Shown: positions 35,190 to 45,466 of the stretch, piece after piece
Layout: each line of letters starts with the position of its first letter
Numbering within the stretch: the first letter of the stretch is position 1
Assembly (NCBI RefSeq): GCF_052857255.1
Contig: NC_135500.1
Coordinates: 46,931,772 to 46,995,771 of the forward strand
Length of the DNA: 64,000 nt
DNA from: Amblyomma americanum
Taxonomy: Eukaryota; Arthropoda; Arachnida; Ixodida; Ixodidae
Direction of reading: 5' to 3'
Translations under genes and position numbers: made by a program
Notes under the pieces: generated by a model
What the model was told of the DNA's origin: nothing
Databases searched by the model: none
Seen by the model: only the letters and a program-made list of their open reading frames with translations

Positions 35190-35476
35190 ATTATGAATGC
35201 AGTTTAAGGCTGATGTCAGACATTGCATTGGTAACTGTATCCCTATCGTAGCAAAACACACCAAGAAACAGGATCCATGGATTACACGTGTTGTCATTCC
35301 CCTAAGACGTAAAATAAAACGATTAAGGAAATCGCGCAAAACGAACTCAATTCCGGACTATCGCTCTCGTCTGCAGGCTCTAACCCAGTCGTTACAAAGT
35401 AATATAAAGGCTACTACACAACACTACTGCAGTACCACGCTTAGTGGGTTCATTAGAACCTCGCCCCAAAAGTCCT

Positions 35477-35564
<88 letters not shown>

Positions 35565-36265
35565 GCAACGCTCTAGCGGCAAGAACAAATACTCTGAAGA
35601 AATAGAGGCCGACACCTTTAACAGACAATTCAAGTCAGTGTGTACACACGACAATGGCTCTACTAACATCACCACAGCAAGTGGATGCAAAAACCTGTTG
35701 AAAGATTCTCCAACAAAATCCCAAGCGGGAGTGTTTACGATCTTGCTAAAAATTAATGGTAAGAAATATTACGGACCAGATGAAATTCCCAACCGATTTC
35801 TTAAATGGTATGCCGAGCGTATCAGTAAATATATGTACCTAATATATCAAAAATCAATCGACGAATGACGCCTTGATACTGAGAAGAAAGTCGCAAAAGT
35901 TAATACAGTGCATAAGTCACACAATATTTCATGTGCTGCAAATTATCGGCGCATTTCCTTCACGTGTACATGTTCAATTTACTGGAGCATATCATTTTAG
36001 AATTTATGAAAAATGTTCCTTGAAGCCAATAACCGACTCCATAGAAACCAACGCGTATTTCTTAGCACCCTGTCGCCAACTACACAACTAGCATTAATTA
36101 TTCATGAGTTTGCACAATGTGTCAATATGGAGTACCATATTGATGTCATTTTCTTAGATGTATCTATGGCCTTTGATCGCGTCTGTCACGTAAAACTCCA
36201 CTTTAAGCTCATATATTTGGCGATGGACCACTGGTACAGTGGACAAGCAATTACCACTATAATCG
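35190..36265 (+). pseudogene. LINE RT, first part (host of gypsy C)
   Basis: Linker and RT N-terminal blocks: KKQDPWIT, the (AT)n run, GKKYYGPDEIPNRFLKWYAE, then NYR-like and FLDVSMAFDRVCHVKL. The text stops at the gypsy C LTR (36266) and resumes at 39414 with VSQGTALTPLFLLFI. Frameshifts near 35868 and 36000. Class Jockey/CR1-like by motif order. Confidence 0.75.
35479..35562. repeat. (AT)42 microsatellite inside a LINE ORF
   Basis: 84 uninterrupted bases of AT. The reading frame of the LINE stays open across it, as alternating I and Y codons. Confidence 0.95.
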
Positions 36266-36430
36266 TGCAAAGACGCAAATCAGACGCACAAGAAATGTGG
36301 ACAGGCAAAATCTTTGTCGACACAGCGTAGCTCCAAGCCAAGAGTTCGAGAGCGTCAGCTTCGTCTTCCGCTTTCTCTATTTCGGCGGCACTGGCCGCTG
36401 GAGCAGCAAACCCCAATTGTATGCCTTACA
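36266..36430 (-). repeat. 3' LTR of gypsy C (165 bp)
   Basis: Runs from TGCAAAGACGC to GCCTTACA. CCGGGGGTAT lies just inside as the polypurine tract. 35 bp shorter than its partner. Confidence 0.9.
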
Positions 36431-36465
36431 ATACCCCCGGGGTGAAAAGGCGCCATCCTGGCGCC

Positions 36466-37680
36466 CTAAGGGCACGAGAGGATAGCGGGGTCGTAGTAGG
36501 GTTTCAGGCGGTCGAAGTGGACGATTTCGCGGCCGCAGCGTCGATGATCAGGCGAAGGCGTGAGGGGCTCGACGAGGTAGTTAACTGGGGATGTCTGCTG
36601 AACTACGCAATAGGGGCCGTGGTATTTGCTTAGCAGTTTTGTCGACAGGCCCGGGCTGGAGGAAGGCACCAAAAGCCAAACTAAGGAGTCAGGAAGGTAA
36701 GCCGGCGGTAGACAGGCAGAAGTGGCGTGGGCACTTTTCTGACGGTACTGATCGTGGGCAGTAATTGAACGGGTGAGTTGACGGCATTCTTCGGCAAGCG
36801 CAGCGGCTTGAGAGACGGTTGTAAATTCGGAGGAATCTGGGCGTTAAGGGAGTATGGTGTCCATAATTGCTCCCGGCCGTAAAGAAGAAAATACGGGGAA
36901 AAACCAGTAGTTGCTTGCATAGCATAATTGTAAGCATAGTTAACGAATGGTAGAATGCGGTCCCAGTTGGAGTGATCGGATGAAATGTACTTCGCCATCA
37001 TTTCGCCGAGGGTGCGGTTAAAGTGCTCGGTCATGCCGTTCGTCTGTGGATGGTAAGAAGAAGTTGTACGGTGGACGATGTGACACTCCCGAAGAAGGGT
37101 TTCCAGGACGCCGGACAAGAAGACGCGACCTCGGTCACTGAGCAATTCCTGAGGCGCGCTGTGGCGAAGAATGATGTTTTGAAGTATGAAACCGGCGACG
37201 TCGGAGGCTGTTGCAGCTGGTAACGGGGAAGTTTCCGCATAGCGCGTGAGGTGATCTATGGCGACAATGATCCAACGGTGCCCAGCAGAAGTGCTAGAAA
37301 GAGGGTTATAAAGGTCGATTCCAACACGGTAGAAAGGGCGGGCCGGACAAGGTAAAGGTTGCAGAGGAGCCGGTGAGTGCTGTGGTGGATCGTTGCGCCG
37401 CTGACATTCGAAGCAAGAGCGGACGTACTGACGGACAGAACTGTACATGCCTCGCCAATAATACCGAAGACGTAGGCGGGTAAAAGTTTTCAGCAGACCG
37501 GCATGAGCGCATTGCGGGTCGTCATGATAACTGGCACAAATAGCGGAGCGGAGATGCCGGGGAATCACGAGCAGCCATTTGCGACCATTTGGTAGGTAGC
37601 TGCGACGGTACAGCACCTGGTCACGCACGACAAAGTGACGGGCTTGACGACGGAGAGTGCTCTAGAAGGGGGCTGGCAGA
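36466..37680 (-). pseudogene. Integrase of gypsy C
   Basis: About 315 open residues (36681-37628). The zinc region ends CFECQRRND. The core has all three catalytic residues ([25 protein letters not shown]). The C-terminal GPY/F module (KYHGPYCVVQQTSPVNYLV) and FDRLKPYYDP lie in a second frame after a break at about 36675. The element cannot move itself, because RT and protease are deleted. Confidence 0.85.
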
Positions 37681-37713
37681 GCGGTTGGCTAAGATATCGA
37701 GAATAGAAGCTAT

Positions 37714-38403
37714 CTAAGGATCCTTGCGCTGCTCAGAAGCCATATCAATGGTATTGAAAGGAGGCGTGAGACTGGAAATAGAGGGTTGGTCGAGTTCAGA
37801 GGACACAGGGGAGCGTAAGAGGGCACCAGGATCGGAGTGTTTGCGTCCGGAGCGGTAAATGACCTGAATGTCGTAGTCTTGTAATCGGAGAGCCCAACGA
37901 GCGAGGCGGCCGGAAGGATCCTTGAGTGACGACAGCCAGCAAAGGGCATGGTGATCTATGATGACAGCGAACTGGCGCCCATATAAGTAAGGGCGAAATT
38001 TTGTGATCGCCCAAATAATTGCCAAACATTCTTTTTCCGTGACGGAATAATTAGTCTCCGCTTTTGTGAGTGCACGGCTTGCATAAGCAACGACGTACTC
38101 ATTGAAGCCAGGTTTCCACTGAGCAAGAATGGCACCCAGACCGATGCCGCTGGCGTCCGTGTGGAGTTCCGTAGGGGCGGAAGGGTCGAAATGGCGCAAG
38201 ATCGGAGGGAGGTGAGAAGATGGCGCAGCATGGCAAAAGCTTACCAGGCCGGTAAGTCGTGGCCGCCAGCGAGAAGTTGTGTCAGTGGGGCGATAATTGC
38301 AGCAAAATTCTTGACGAACCGACGAAAGTACTAGCAAAGTCCAATAAAGCTTCTAAGTTCTTTCAGGGAGGTGGGCTTCGGGAAATCAGCAACTGCTCGT
38401 AGC
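37714..38403 (-). pseudogene. RT thumb and RNase H of gypsy C
   Basis: Begins at the deletion junction with [20 protein letters not shown], the RT thumb. [32 protein letters not shown] and [15 protein letters not shown] follow, ending [10 protein letters not shown] frame change near 38330 separates the thumb from RNase H. Confidence 0.8.
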
Positions 38404-38472
38404 TGTAAGACATACAATTGGGGTTTGCTGCTCCAGCGGCCAGTGCCGCCGAAGGAGAGAAAGCTGAAGAAG
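38404..38472 (+). repeat. Inverted LTR fragment inside gypsy C
   Basis: 69 bp matching the first 69 bases of this element's own LTR (starting TGTAAGACATACAATTGGGG) but in plus orientation. It sits exactly where RT and protease should be, between gag (38473) and the RT thumb (38403). Confidence 0.85.
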
Positions 38473-39119
38473 GGTCGACTGATCGTGAGCAGGACCGCCG
38501 ACAGCCAAGCACGAAAGGGTGTCGTCCGGGCATATGGTACGGCGGGTGACAAGATGCTCCGGAGCTCGTCCGTCGTTTCCGGAGCTCGTCATAGCTCTGA
38601 CACAAAGAAACGACGTCGGAGATGGTTTGAGGATTTTGGACACTAACATCTGAAATGCGTCGTCCTCAATCCCTTTAAGAATGTGATTTTGTCCGCGTCG
38701 CTCATGGATGGATTCAGACGCTTGCATAAATCAACGACATCCTCGATATAGCTTGTGAAATTCTCGCCGCTCTGCTGGCCCCGACTGCGCAACCGTTGTT
38801 CGGCACGAAGTTTTCGGACAGCGGGACGGCCGAAGACGTCGGTAAGGCTGGTTTTGAGGGCCGCCCAGGTAGAAAAATCGGCTTCGTGGCTGCGAAACCA
38901 CAAGTTGGCGACGTCGGTCAGATAAAAGATGACGTTTGTCAGCTTGACGCTGTCGTCCCACTTGTTATACGCGCTTACGCGTCCATAGGAGGCGAGCCAG
39001 TCTTCGACGTCGGTGTCGTCCGTGCCGCTGAAGATCGCAGGGTCGCGCTGACGCACGGGACCGGAACAGACGATGGCGGCGGAAACAGTGGAGCCAGGCT
39101 GGGGTTGGGTGTCAGTCAT
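38473..39119 (-). pseudogene. Gag of gypsy C
   Basis: Starts with ATG at 39117-39119 (MTDTQPQPGS). Contains DVEDWLASYGRVSAYNKWDD, NLWFRSHEADFSTWAAL and YIEDVVDLCKRL. A frameshift near 38680 moves it to frames ending VTRRTICPDDTL before the deletion junction. Capsid-like protein, same family as gypsy A Gag. Confidence 0.8.
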
Positions 39120-39200
39120 CTTGGTAGAGGCTGGTATGGGGTGTAGATCTTCAGGTCCGTAGATCCGTAAGGTCTGTAGCTCCAGGGTGGGAACAGGCAG

Positions 39201-39213
39201 CACCTCCACCAAA
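39201..39213 (-). other. Primer-binding-like site of gypsy C
   Basis: TTTGGTGGAGGTG on the minus strand immediately after the 5' LTR, the same site as in gypsy B. Confidence 0.55.
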
Positions 39214-39413
39214 TGCAAAAACGCAAATCAGACGCACAAGAAATGTGGACAGGCAAAATGTTTGTCCACAGAGCGTAGCTCCAAGCCAAGAGTTCGAGAG
39301 CGTCAGCTTCGTCTTCTTCGCAAACTGAACTGCGTAAGCTTCGTCTTCTTCAGCTTTCTCTCCTTCGACGGCACTGGCCGCTGGAGCAGCAAACCCCAAT
39401 TGTATGTCTTACA
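39214..39413 (-). repeat. 5' LTR of gypsy C (200 bp)
   Basis: TGCAAAAACGC to GTCTTACA. Compared with the left LTR it has about 35 extra bases around a repeated AGCTTCGTCTTC. Confidence 0.9.
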
Positions 39414-40795
39414 ATCGATATAAATTGGTGCAATATGATCACCATTCCTCTAAATTTGTTCTTGTTCATGCAGGAGTCTCTCAAGGTACAGCTTTAACTC
39501 CGCTGTTCCTACTCTTCATAATTGACACACCAAACGAAACTAAACTGAAAATACGGGTCTTCGCCGACGATTGTGTGCTTTACCGTAAAATAAAGGACGC
39601 TAATGACCAGGTAAAACTAAAAAACACATTAGGAAAAATCGTAGAATGGTGCAAAAAATTGCAAATGACAATTAATTAAAATAAACTGTTTCTCTTTTGA
39701 TTACAAAGAAAACTTCTAATTAGATTATGCGTACTCGGTGAATAATGCGAATATTTAATGTGTGACTGAATATCGGTGCTTGGGTGTTCTGATCCCTTCT
39801 GACTTAAATTGGACTGCATGCGCATGTTCAAAGAACTGCCAGTAAAGCAATGACCAAGTCGTTCTTCCTTAAAAGGGCCCTGCTGCATTCCACAAGTGAT
39901 ACAAAACTTCTAGCTTATGTCACGCTTATACCACCAGTCTGGGAATGGGCGAACATAGCCTGGTTTCCTTACACCAAAGATTAAAGAAGGGTTTTCTGGC
40001 GGGCTAGTTGGTGCTTCTCGTTCATGATTAAACTGCGCGAAAGAACGGGGACAGAGACAAGAAACACGCACACGCGTTTGTGTACGCGTTTCTTGTCTCT
40101 GTCCTCGTTCTTTCGCGTAGTTTAATCATGAACCAAAGATTACATTAGAACACTCGAAATGGTGCAAATAAAAGCCGTGCGTTTTATCTTCAACTGCTAT
40201 CGTCGCACACATTCGTCTACAGAACTCTTACAATCATCAGTCCTACACACGCTGCCCAGCGTGCAAAATTACATCGTCTCAAATTTTTGTACATACCCAT
40301 TAAATATGTCCTCTATCGACTTTGTTCATGTTAAGCATTCAAGAGCTTCTCCACACAAGCATGTACTCACTCCTGAAGAATTTTGTTGTTCCAATAATAC
40401 CTTCTGATATTCATTTTTTCCTAACGTACTCCGAGATTGGAACCAGTTGCACCGAGCGATTACAACTCAGCCTACCATGGACAAATTTATCAAGATAGCT
40501 GAGAGCTCTTTTCTTACATTTACGTCGACATGCATCTGTATTATTTTTTTTTCATTTTTACTGCTGTGCTTTCTTCCAATGTACTCATGATATGCAAGTG
40601 TCATTCTTTTTTTATGACTTCGTTCTTTCTTCGTCTATGCCACATGAGTTCCCTGTGTATCATCCTATTGTTAAGCTTCAAACTTTAGTCAGTGAAACAG
40701 TATTTGTATACCATATGTACTTGTCCATTCCTGTAAAATGCCCAAAAGGGATTTACAGTATTCAGAAATAAAATAAAATAAAGTAAATAAAGCAT
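39414..40795 (+). pseudogene. LINE RT, second part and 3' tail
   Basis: Resumes the 35190 LINE: VSQGTALTPLFLLFI, IRVFADDCVLYRKI (the FADD active site), then EWCKKLQMTIN. After 39700 the text is decayed. RT C-terminal words WFPYTKD-YIRTLEMVQIKAVRFIF rejoin once the hairpin element is removed. The 3' UTR ends GCCCAAAAGGGATTTACAG then AATAAAATAAAATAAA. Confidence 0.75.
39984..40131 (+). mobile_element. Fold-back element with A-box-like leader, copy 3
   Basis: Exact 11-bp duplication ACCAAAGATTA (39973-39983, 40132-40142). The leader contains GGGCTAGTTGGTGC (about 40001). The rest is one hairpin: arms 40020-40072 and 40081-40133, 49 of 53 paired, 8-base loop. Without it the LINE frame reads straight through, so this is a clean insertion. 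Confidence 0.8.
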
Positions 40796-41180
40796 CTAGT
40801 TGCACAGATGTTTGCACTTCAAAGCCATATTTCCGATACCAAAGACAAAAACACTGAAATTACAGATAACGCCCTGTGTGCCATTTTTCATACGGGCGTA
40901 GACAAAAATCTCAGCGAGACAGAAGAACCACTGTACTTGGAACCGATGAAAGGTGCCACTATACAAGAGTGGACATCATTTCGATGCTTGAAGGAGTTAA
41001 CAATATTAGCAAATCATGTTCATTTTTGCTACCGGCTCAACGGCAATTCCTTGAGCTAGTCGGTGCTTGTTCATCGGGTACCGGCTTGCAGATGGGAGTG
41101 GATAGTGCAGGGCGCGGAGTCACCGACTATAGTCGAGCCTGGATATATCGAACCCGGATATGTAAAATTATTGGCTATAT
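40796..41180. other. Unassigned
   Basis: Open frames here have no clear match. 41137-41180 contains TATATCGAACCCGGATA, a motif that recurs in part near 45780-45835. Confidence 0.35.
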
Positions 41181-41330
41181 TGTCACGGTGTTGGTGACAA
41201 GACAGGGACCTGGCAAGAAGGAGTTCGGCAGCACGTTTTCGGTGGGGGAAACGGCGGCCTTCAACGTCCTTCAATCCGAGCGCCACCAGCATCACCGTCG
41301 TTTTGCCTCAGCGCCACCTGGAATTCCTCC
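41181..41330 (-). repeat. Probable 3' LTR of gypsy D
   Basis: The left end is TGTCACGGTG. The right end is uncertain; a purine tract AAAGAGGGGAGGAATTCC (minus strand) near 41322-41340 suggests it ends there. Confidence 0.4.
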
Positions 41331-41424
41331 CCTCTTTAAAAAACGCGCGCAGAAGAGCACTCGAACAAAAGCACACTCAAGCACACAAGAAAGGTTTGAA
41401 GAATCTGGGGTTCACCGTGTAAAA

Positions 41425-42528
41425 TACGGCATCATGCGTAAAACATGGACGATCTCTGGACGGGGAAGTCGAAGGCTTCTCTGCTGTGAGAGTGCCGCGT
41501 CTGGTAGTACCTCGTAATAAACGTCGCTGACGCGCCGCAAGACTTTATAAGGACCGAAATAGCGGCAAATGAGTTTTTCGGACAAGCCTCGCCGTCGAAC
41601 AGGTATCCATACGCAAACCCGGCCGCCGGGATTGTAGAAGACTTGTCTGTGCCGGAGGTTGTATCGGCGCGAGTCTTTATATTGTTGCTGTGTGATGCGA
41701 ATTCGTGCTAGCTGACAGGCCTGCTCGGCTTCGTGGGCAAACTTCTCAGCGTCAGCAGAAAGTTGGTCATCAGTTGCTCAAGGGAGCATTGCGTCGAGCA
41801 TCGCCTGAACCTCCCTGCCGTAGAGGAGGCGGAACGGTGTGACGCGAGTCGTCGCTTGATCTGCTGCGTGATAGGCGAATGTCAGGTACGGTATGATCAC
41901 GTCCCAAGTCCTGTGTTGGACATCGACGTACATCGCCAGCATGTGCGCCATGGTCTTATTAAGCCGCTCTGTCAGCCCATTTGCCTGCAGGTGGTAAGCA
42001 GTAGCTTTATGGCAGGTCGTACAGCTCAGCTGAAAAATTTCGGCCATCATCTGGGAAGTAAAGAAGGTCCCTCGGTCGGGGTAATGACGTAGGTAGGGGC
42101 GCCGTGCCGAAGTGCGATCTGATTCATGAAGAAATCCGCAACCTCGGACGCTGTGCCACGAGTATCGAGTGAGGCCTCGGCGTATCGAGTGAGGTAGTCT
42201 GTGGCAATGATGATGTGCCGGTTGCCACCCGAGTACATAGGGAAAGGGCCGATAAGCTCCATGCTGACCTGATCGAACGGGGCACGTGGTGGTGCAATAG
42301 GTTGGAGGAGCCCCAGAGGCTTGGCGGCCGGGGCCTTACGGCGCCGACATTGCCGACAGCTCTGCACATAGCGTTTAACAACAGTGACAAGTTTGGGCCA
42401 GTAAAACAGCTGGCGTATTCTGAGGTTGGTTCGTCGTGGCACGCAGAAAGTATTTCCTCTTGAAGTGTTTTCGGCACGAGGAGCAGGTACGCTCGCGAAC
42501 TGGGACCAGGGTTCTTCTTATAGAGCAC
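41425..42528 (-). pseudogene. Integrase of gypsy D
   Basis: The zinc region ends CRQCRRRK. The first core motif reads VSMELIGPF, with E where D is usual. A frameshift falls right at the DRG motif (about 42047). GLTERLNKTM supplies the glutamate. The tail has RYFGPYKVLRRVSDVYYEV and ends VHVLRMMPYFTR at a stop (about 41425). Inactive. Confidence 0.8.
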
Positions 42529-43180
42529 GACTCATTGCAGGGAAAACGACGTCAGGTGTCGAGAAAAACATAAGGAACGGTGGCTGGTTGGCCTTCCAAA
42601 TAATCGATGAGGAGTCGTAACACTGGATCGGCGCGCTTCTGGGTTGACAAATCAGAAGAATGGATAGCCAGAAGGAAACTGATGTCGTCGTCCGTATCGG
42701 GGGTTGCCAGATCGACAGGCGCACGAGAGAGGGTGTCGGCGTCTTCATGCTTATGTCCGGACTAATGTCCGACTTATGCTTATGTCCGGACACCTGCAGG
42801 CGAAGGCTCCATCGTGCCAGGCGTCCAGACGGGTCACGCAGGTTGGCCAACCAACACAAGGAGTGGTGGTCAGTGACCACTTTGAAAGGGCGACCATAAA
42901 GACAGGGGCGAAATTTCGCAGCGGCCCAAATAATGGCGAGGCACTCTTTTTCTGTCGTGGAATAGTGGAATCTCTGCGCGCGACAGAGCGCGGCTGGCAT
43001 AAGCGATGACTCGTTCAACGCCATCCTGGCGTTGCACGAGAACTGCGCCGAGGCCGACGTTGCTGGCGTCGGTGTGTATTTCAGTGCCACCCCGCTCACC
43101 AAAATAGGCAAGAACGGGCGACCTTTGAAGACGCAGGCGGAGCTCGGCGAAAGCCACGTCTTGCTCGTGGGACCAAACAA
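42529..43180 (-). pseudogene. RNase H/connection of gypsy D
   Basis: [19 protein letters not shown] lies at the overlap with [21 protein letters not shown] and [19 protein letters not shown] follow in another frame. A 27-bp duplication (ATGCTTATGTCCGGA twice, 42750-42791) expands the SGHKH segment. Confidence 0.75.
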
Positions 43181-43930
43181 AAGGTGTGGCGTCGCGGGTG
43201 AGGCGAGTCAGCGGTTCTGCGAGGTCAGCGAAATTTTCGATAAAACGCCGATAGTAACTGCAGAGCCCTAGAAAGCGCCGAACAGCTATTTTGTCACGTG
43301 GAGGTGGAAATTCCGCAACCGCTGCAAGCTTGTCGGGGTCGAGCTTCACGCCGGCGGCGCTGACGACATGGCCGAGAAATTTCAGCTCCTGGTAACCGAA
43401 GTGGCATTTTTGTGGCTTCAGTGTCAGGTTAGCTGAACAAAGGGCTTCGAGGACCGTCCGCAGGCGTTCAATATGTTGACTAAACGAGTCGGCGAAAACC
43501 ACCACGTCGTCGAGATAGACTAGGCAACACTGCCCTTTAAGACCGGCAAGGGCAGTGTCCATCATCCGCTGAAAGGTGGCAGGCGCAGAACAAAGACTGA
43601 AAGGTAGAACTTGAAATTCATAATGGCCGTCGGGAGTGACAAAGGCCGTCTTTTCATGATCCCGCTCATGGACCTCAATTTGCCGGTAGCCGCTTTTTAG
43701 GTCCATGGACAAAAAATACCGAGCGCGCCGCAGGCGGTCGAGAGAGTCGTCAATACGTGGCAGTGGGTAAACATCCTTCTTCGTGACTGCGTTCAGCTTC
43801 CTTTAATCGACGAAAAAACGCAGAGTGCCGGCTTTCTTTTTAACGAGGACGACCGGCGAGGACCATGGGCAGTTGGAAGGCTGGATAACGTCATAAGGAC
43901 ATCTTGGAGCATCTCCTAACGTGGGACTTA
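43181..43930 (-). pseudogene. Reverse transcriptase of gypsy D
   Basis: SMDLKSGYRQIEVHERDHEKT, PFSLCSAPATFQRMMD, catalytic VYLDDVVVFADS and RRFLGLCSYYRRFIENFADL are intact in one frame (42870-43712). Upstream text (KKKAG, VFFRRLKEAE-like) is shifted. The N-terminus is cut by the MITE at 43986. Confidence 0.8.
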
Positions 43931-43985
43931 ATGACTTCGCGCCCTGTGGGCGATACGCGATAGAGGTGTTGACGGATTGGGTGTA

Positions 43986-44224
43986 CAGAGTCGATCACAC
44001 TTGTCTAGAGCGCTCGGACGGTGTGCTTCAGAGCAAATTAAGTGAAATCTTTTCGCACCTGTGTTGCTAGCAGCAAGGCGCTGGTGTCTGTGCGGTTCAC
44101 GTGTCTATTCTGCTGCTCTCCAGCGCAACCGTTACCAGTGAAAGTCAATACCTGCTTTAGAATTCCGTTTTACTTTCCCCGGATGGCACCTCTAGAGCAC
44201 TCTAGACAAGTGTGATCGACTCTG
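43986..44224. mobile_element. Tc1/mariner-type MITE 1
   Basis: 239 bp with 30-bp terminal inverted repeats, 29 of 30 identical, beginning CAGAGTCGATCACACTTGTC. TA target duplications at 43984-43985 and 44225-44226. Non-coding. It sits in gypsy D between protease and RT, so it is younger than gypsy D. Confidence 0.9.
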
Positions 44225-44539
44225 TACGTCATCGTACGTCACGATGTGGTGCTTGGCTATGGTAGTTTGATGCACTTTCGACGAGGAGACGACACACTCT
44301 CTGACTTCGAGCAACAGTGCACACAGCTATTCCCGTTTGCTGGTTGACAGCGCGGAGTTGACGTAGAGGCTCTCGAGGGAGAAGGGAGGCTGCACTGGTT
44401 CTGAGGAGAAGCACTCGGAAACATCGGAGATGCGTTTGACAAAGGCTACGGAAGTGCCGCGACAAAGATGCCGATGCTCGTGCGTAAAATTGGTAGCAAG
44501 TAACTGTGACTGGCCACTATTAAGATGGTTCAGACTGCG

Positions 44540-45027
44540 GGCCACGCACATGCCTGTGTCAGCAGTAATGAAAGGTTGGTTTCGGCGATGGCGTCACCGT
44601 CCTGAAATGCTTCGCACTCAACAGTAATGAAGGCGCTGGTTCGACGCGCCAGGGTGATAGTGTCCGTAGAAACTCGAAGCGTCTGGCTTGGTCGCGGTGC
44701 ACTGCTGAGGGCGACAGCATTAGCAGTTGAAAACATTACCTTGTTATCGCGTAGGTCAATAATGGCCCCATATTCACGCCGAAAATCGACACCCAAGATG
44801 AGGTCGCGTGAGCAGTTATTCAGAACAAGACGGCGGACGACAAATGTGAACTCCCGGATTTGAATTCAGGCGGTGCACATGCCGAGAGGTGCAATCAGAT
44901 GACCGCCCGCCGTGCGACGTGTGTGCCAGCCAATGGCGTGAGAACCTTTTTTTAGAATGGCGGCGAGCTGGCTGCTTAGAATCGAATAATCAGCACCAGT
45001 ATCTAATAACGCTCGAAAGTGGAAACC
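44540..45027 (-). pseudogene. Aspartic protease of gypsy D
   Basis: ALLDTGADYSILSSQLAAIL near 45010 is the active site, and LGVDFRREYGAIIDLRDNKV (44700-44800) the C-terminal half. A TGA at about 44867 region and frame changes break it. Confidence 0.7.
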
Positions 45028-45466
45028 ATCTAGTATCATAGGTATGTCTCACACATCGATTAACCCATTGAATATCAAGTGTAGAAACGTAGAAAAGTTG
45101 AGTAGTATGTCGAACTCCTATTTCGCCGGTCATTCGATATATCAAACTCTTTGCAAGTGGCGCTCCTCGATCAGTTTTCACGCGCGGATACGGGTCGGCT
45201 GCGTGGCCATGGGCACCTGCTGTCCACGCTAGTGATGCGCGACGTGAACGTGGCGTGTACCTGAGGGGCACATTGCTGTCATGCGACGAAGACAACTTGA
45301 CCAAAACCTAGCTGCGGCAATCGCCTGCTCGCTTCGCTGCTGAAGTCTTTGTGGAAAACAACTACACCTTAATTTCATAATAGGCGATTATACTAGTTCT
45401 TTAGTTTTTGTTCTTATTATACTAGTTATAAAGTACAGGTAATAGGCATAAACATCATATGGTAGG
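45028..45466. other. Unassigned
   Basis: No recognised gene. TCGATATATCAAACT near 45135 faintly resembles the TATATCGAACC motif noted at 41137. Confidence 0.35.

Larger units (their letters stand above)
36266..39413 (-). mobile_element. Ty3/gypsy retrotransposon C, both LTRs, internally deleted
   Basis: Flanked by ATCG at 36262-36265 and 39414-39417, a 4-bp target duplication, within a LINE whose text continues across it. Minus-strand order is 5' LTR, primer site, gag, an inverted LTR fragment, end of RT, RNase H, integrase, polypurine tract, 3' LTR. Only 3.15 kb: the Gag end, protease and most of RT are missing. Integrase is the best-kept domain. Confidence 0.9.
41181..45027 (-). mobile_element. 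Ty3/gypsy retrotransposon D, 5'-truncated
   Basis: Minus-strand order from the right is protease, (MITE), RT, RNase H, integrase, tail, and an LTR beginning at 41181. Gag and the 5' LTR are absent; homology stops just upstream of the protease DTGA. Its proteins differ from A-C (LDTGADYS protease, VLRMMPYF tail), so it is a different gypsy family. Confidence 0.85.

Noticed and set aside
35197..35868. Protein with a long IYIYIY segment
   Set aside because: The segment is the (AT)42 tract inside a LINE RT; no such protein is implied.
40808..41100. Possible ZMYM-type hAT scrap (LELVGACS-like words)
   Set aside because: Only one short word matches and the flanking text does not follow the family order.
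40876..41517. 213-residue plus-strand frame overlapping the gypsy D LTR
   Set aside because: It runs through the LTR and the antisense of the pol tail; no domain.
12902..45027. Endogenous retrovirus with an envelope gene
   Set aside because: No gypsy element shows an envelope ORF between integrase and the 3' LTR; the tail ends directly at the polypurine tract or LTR.
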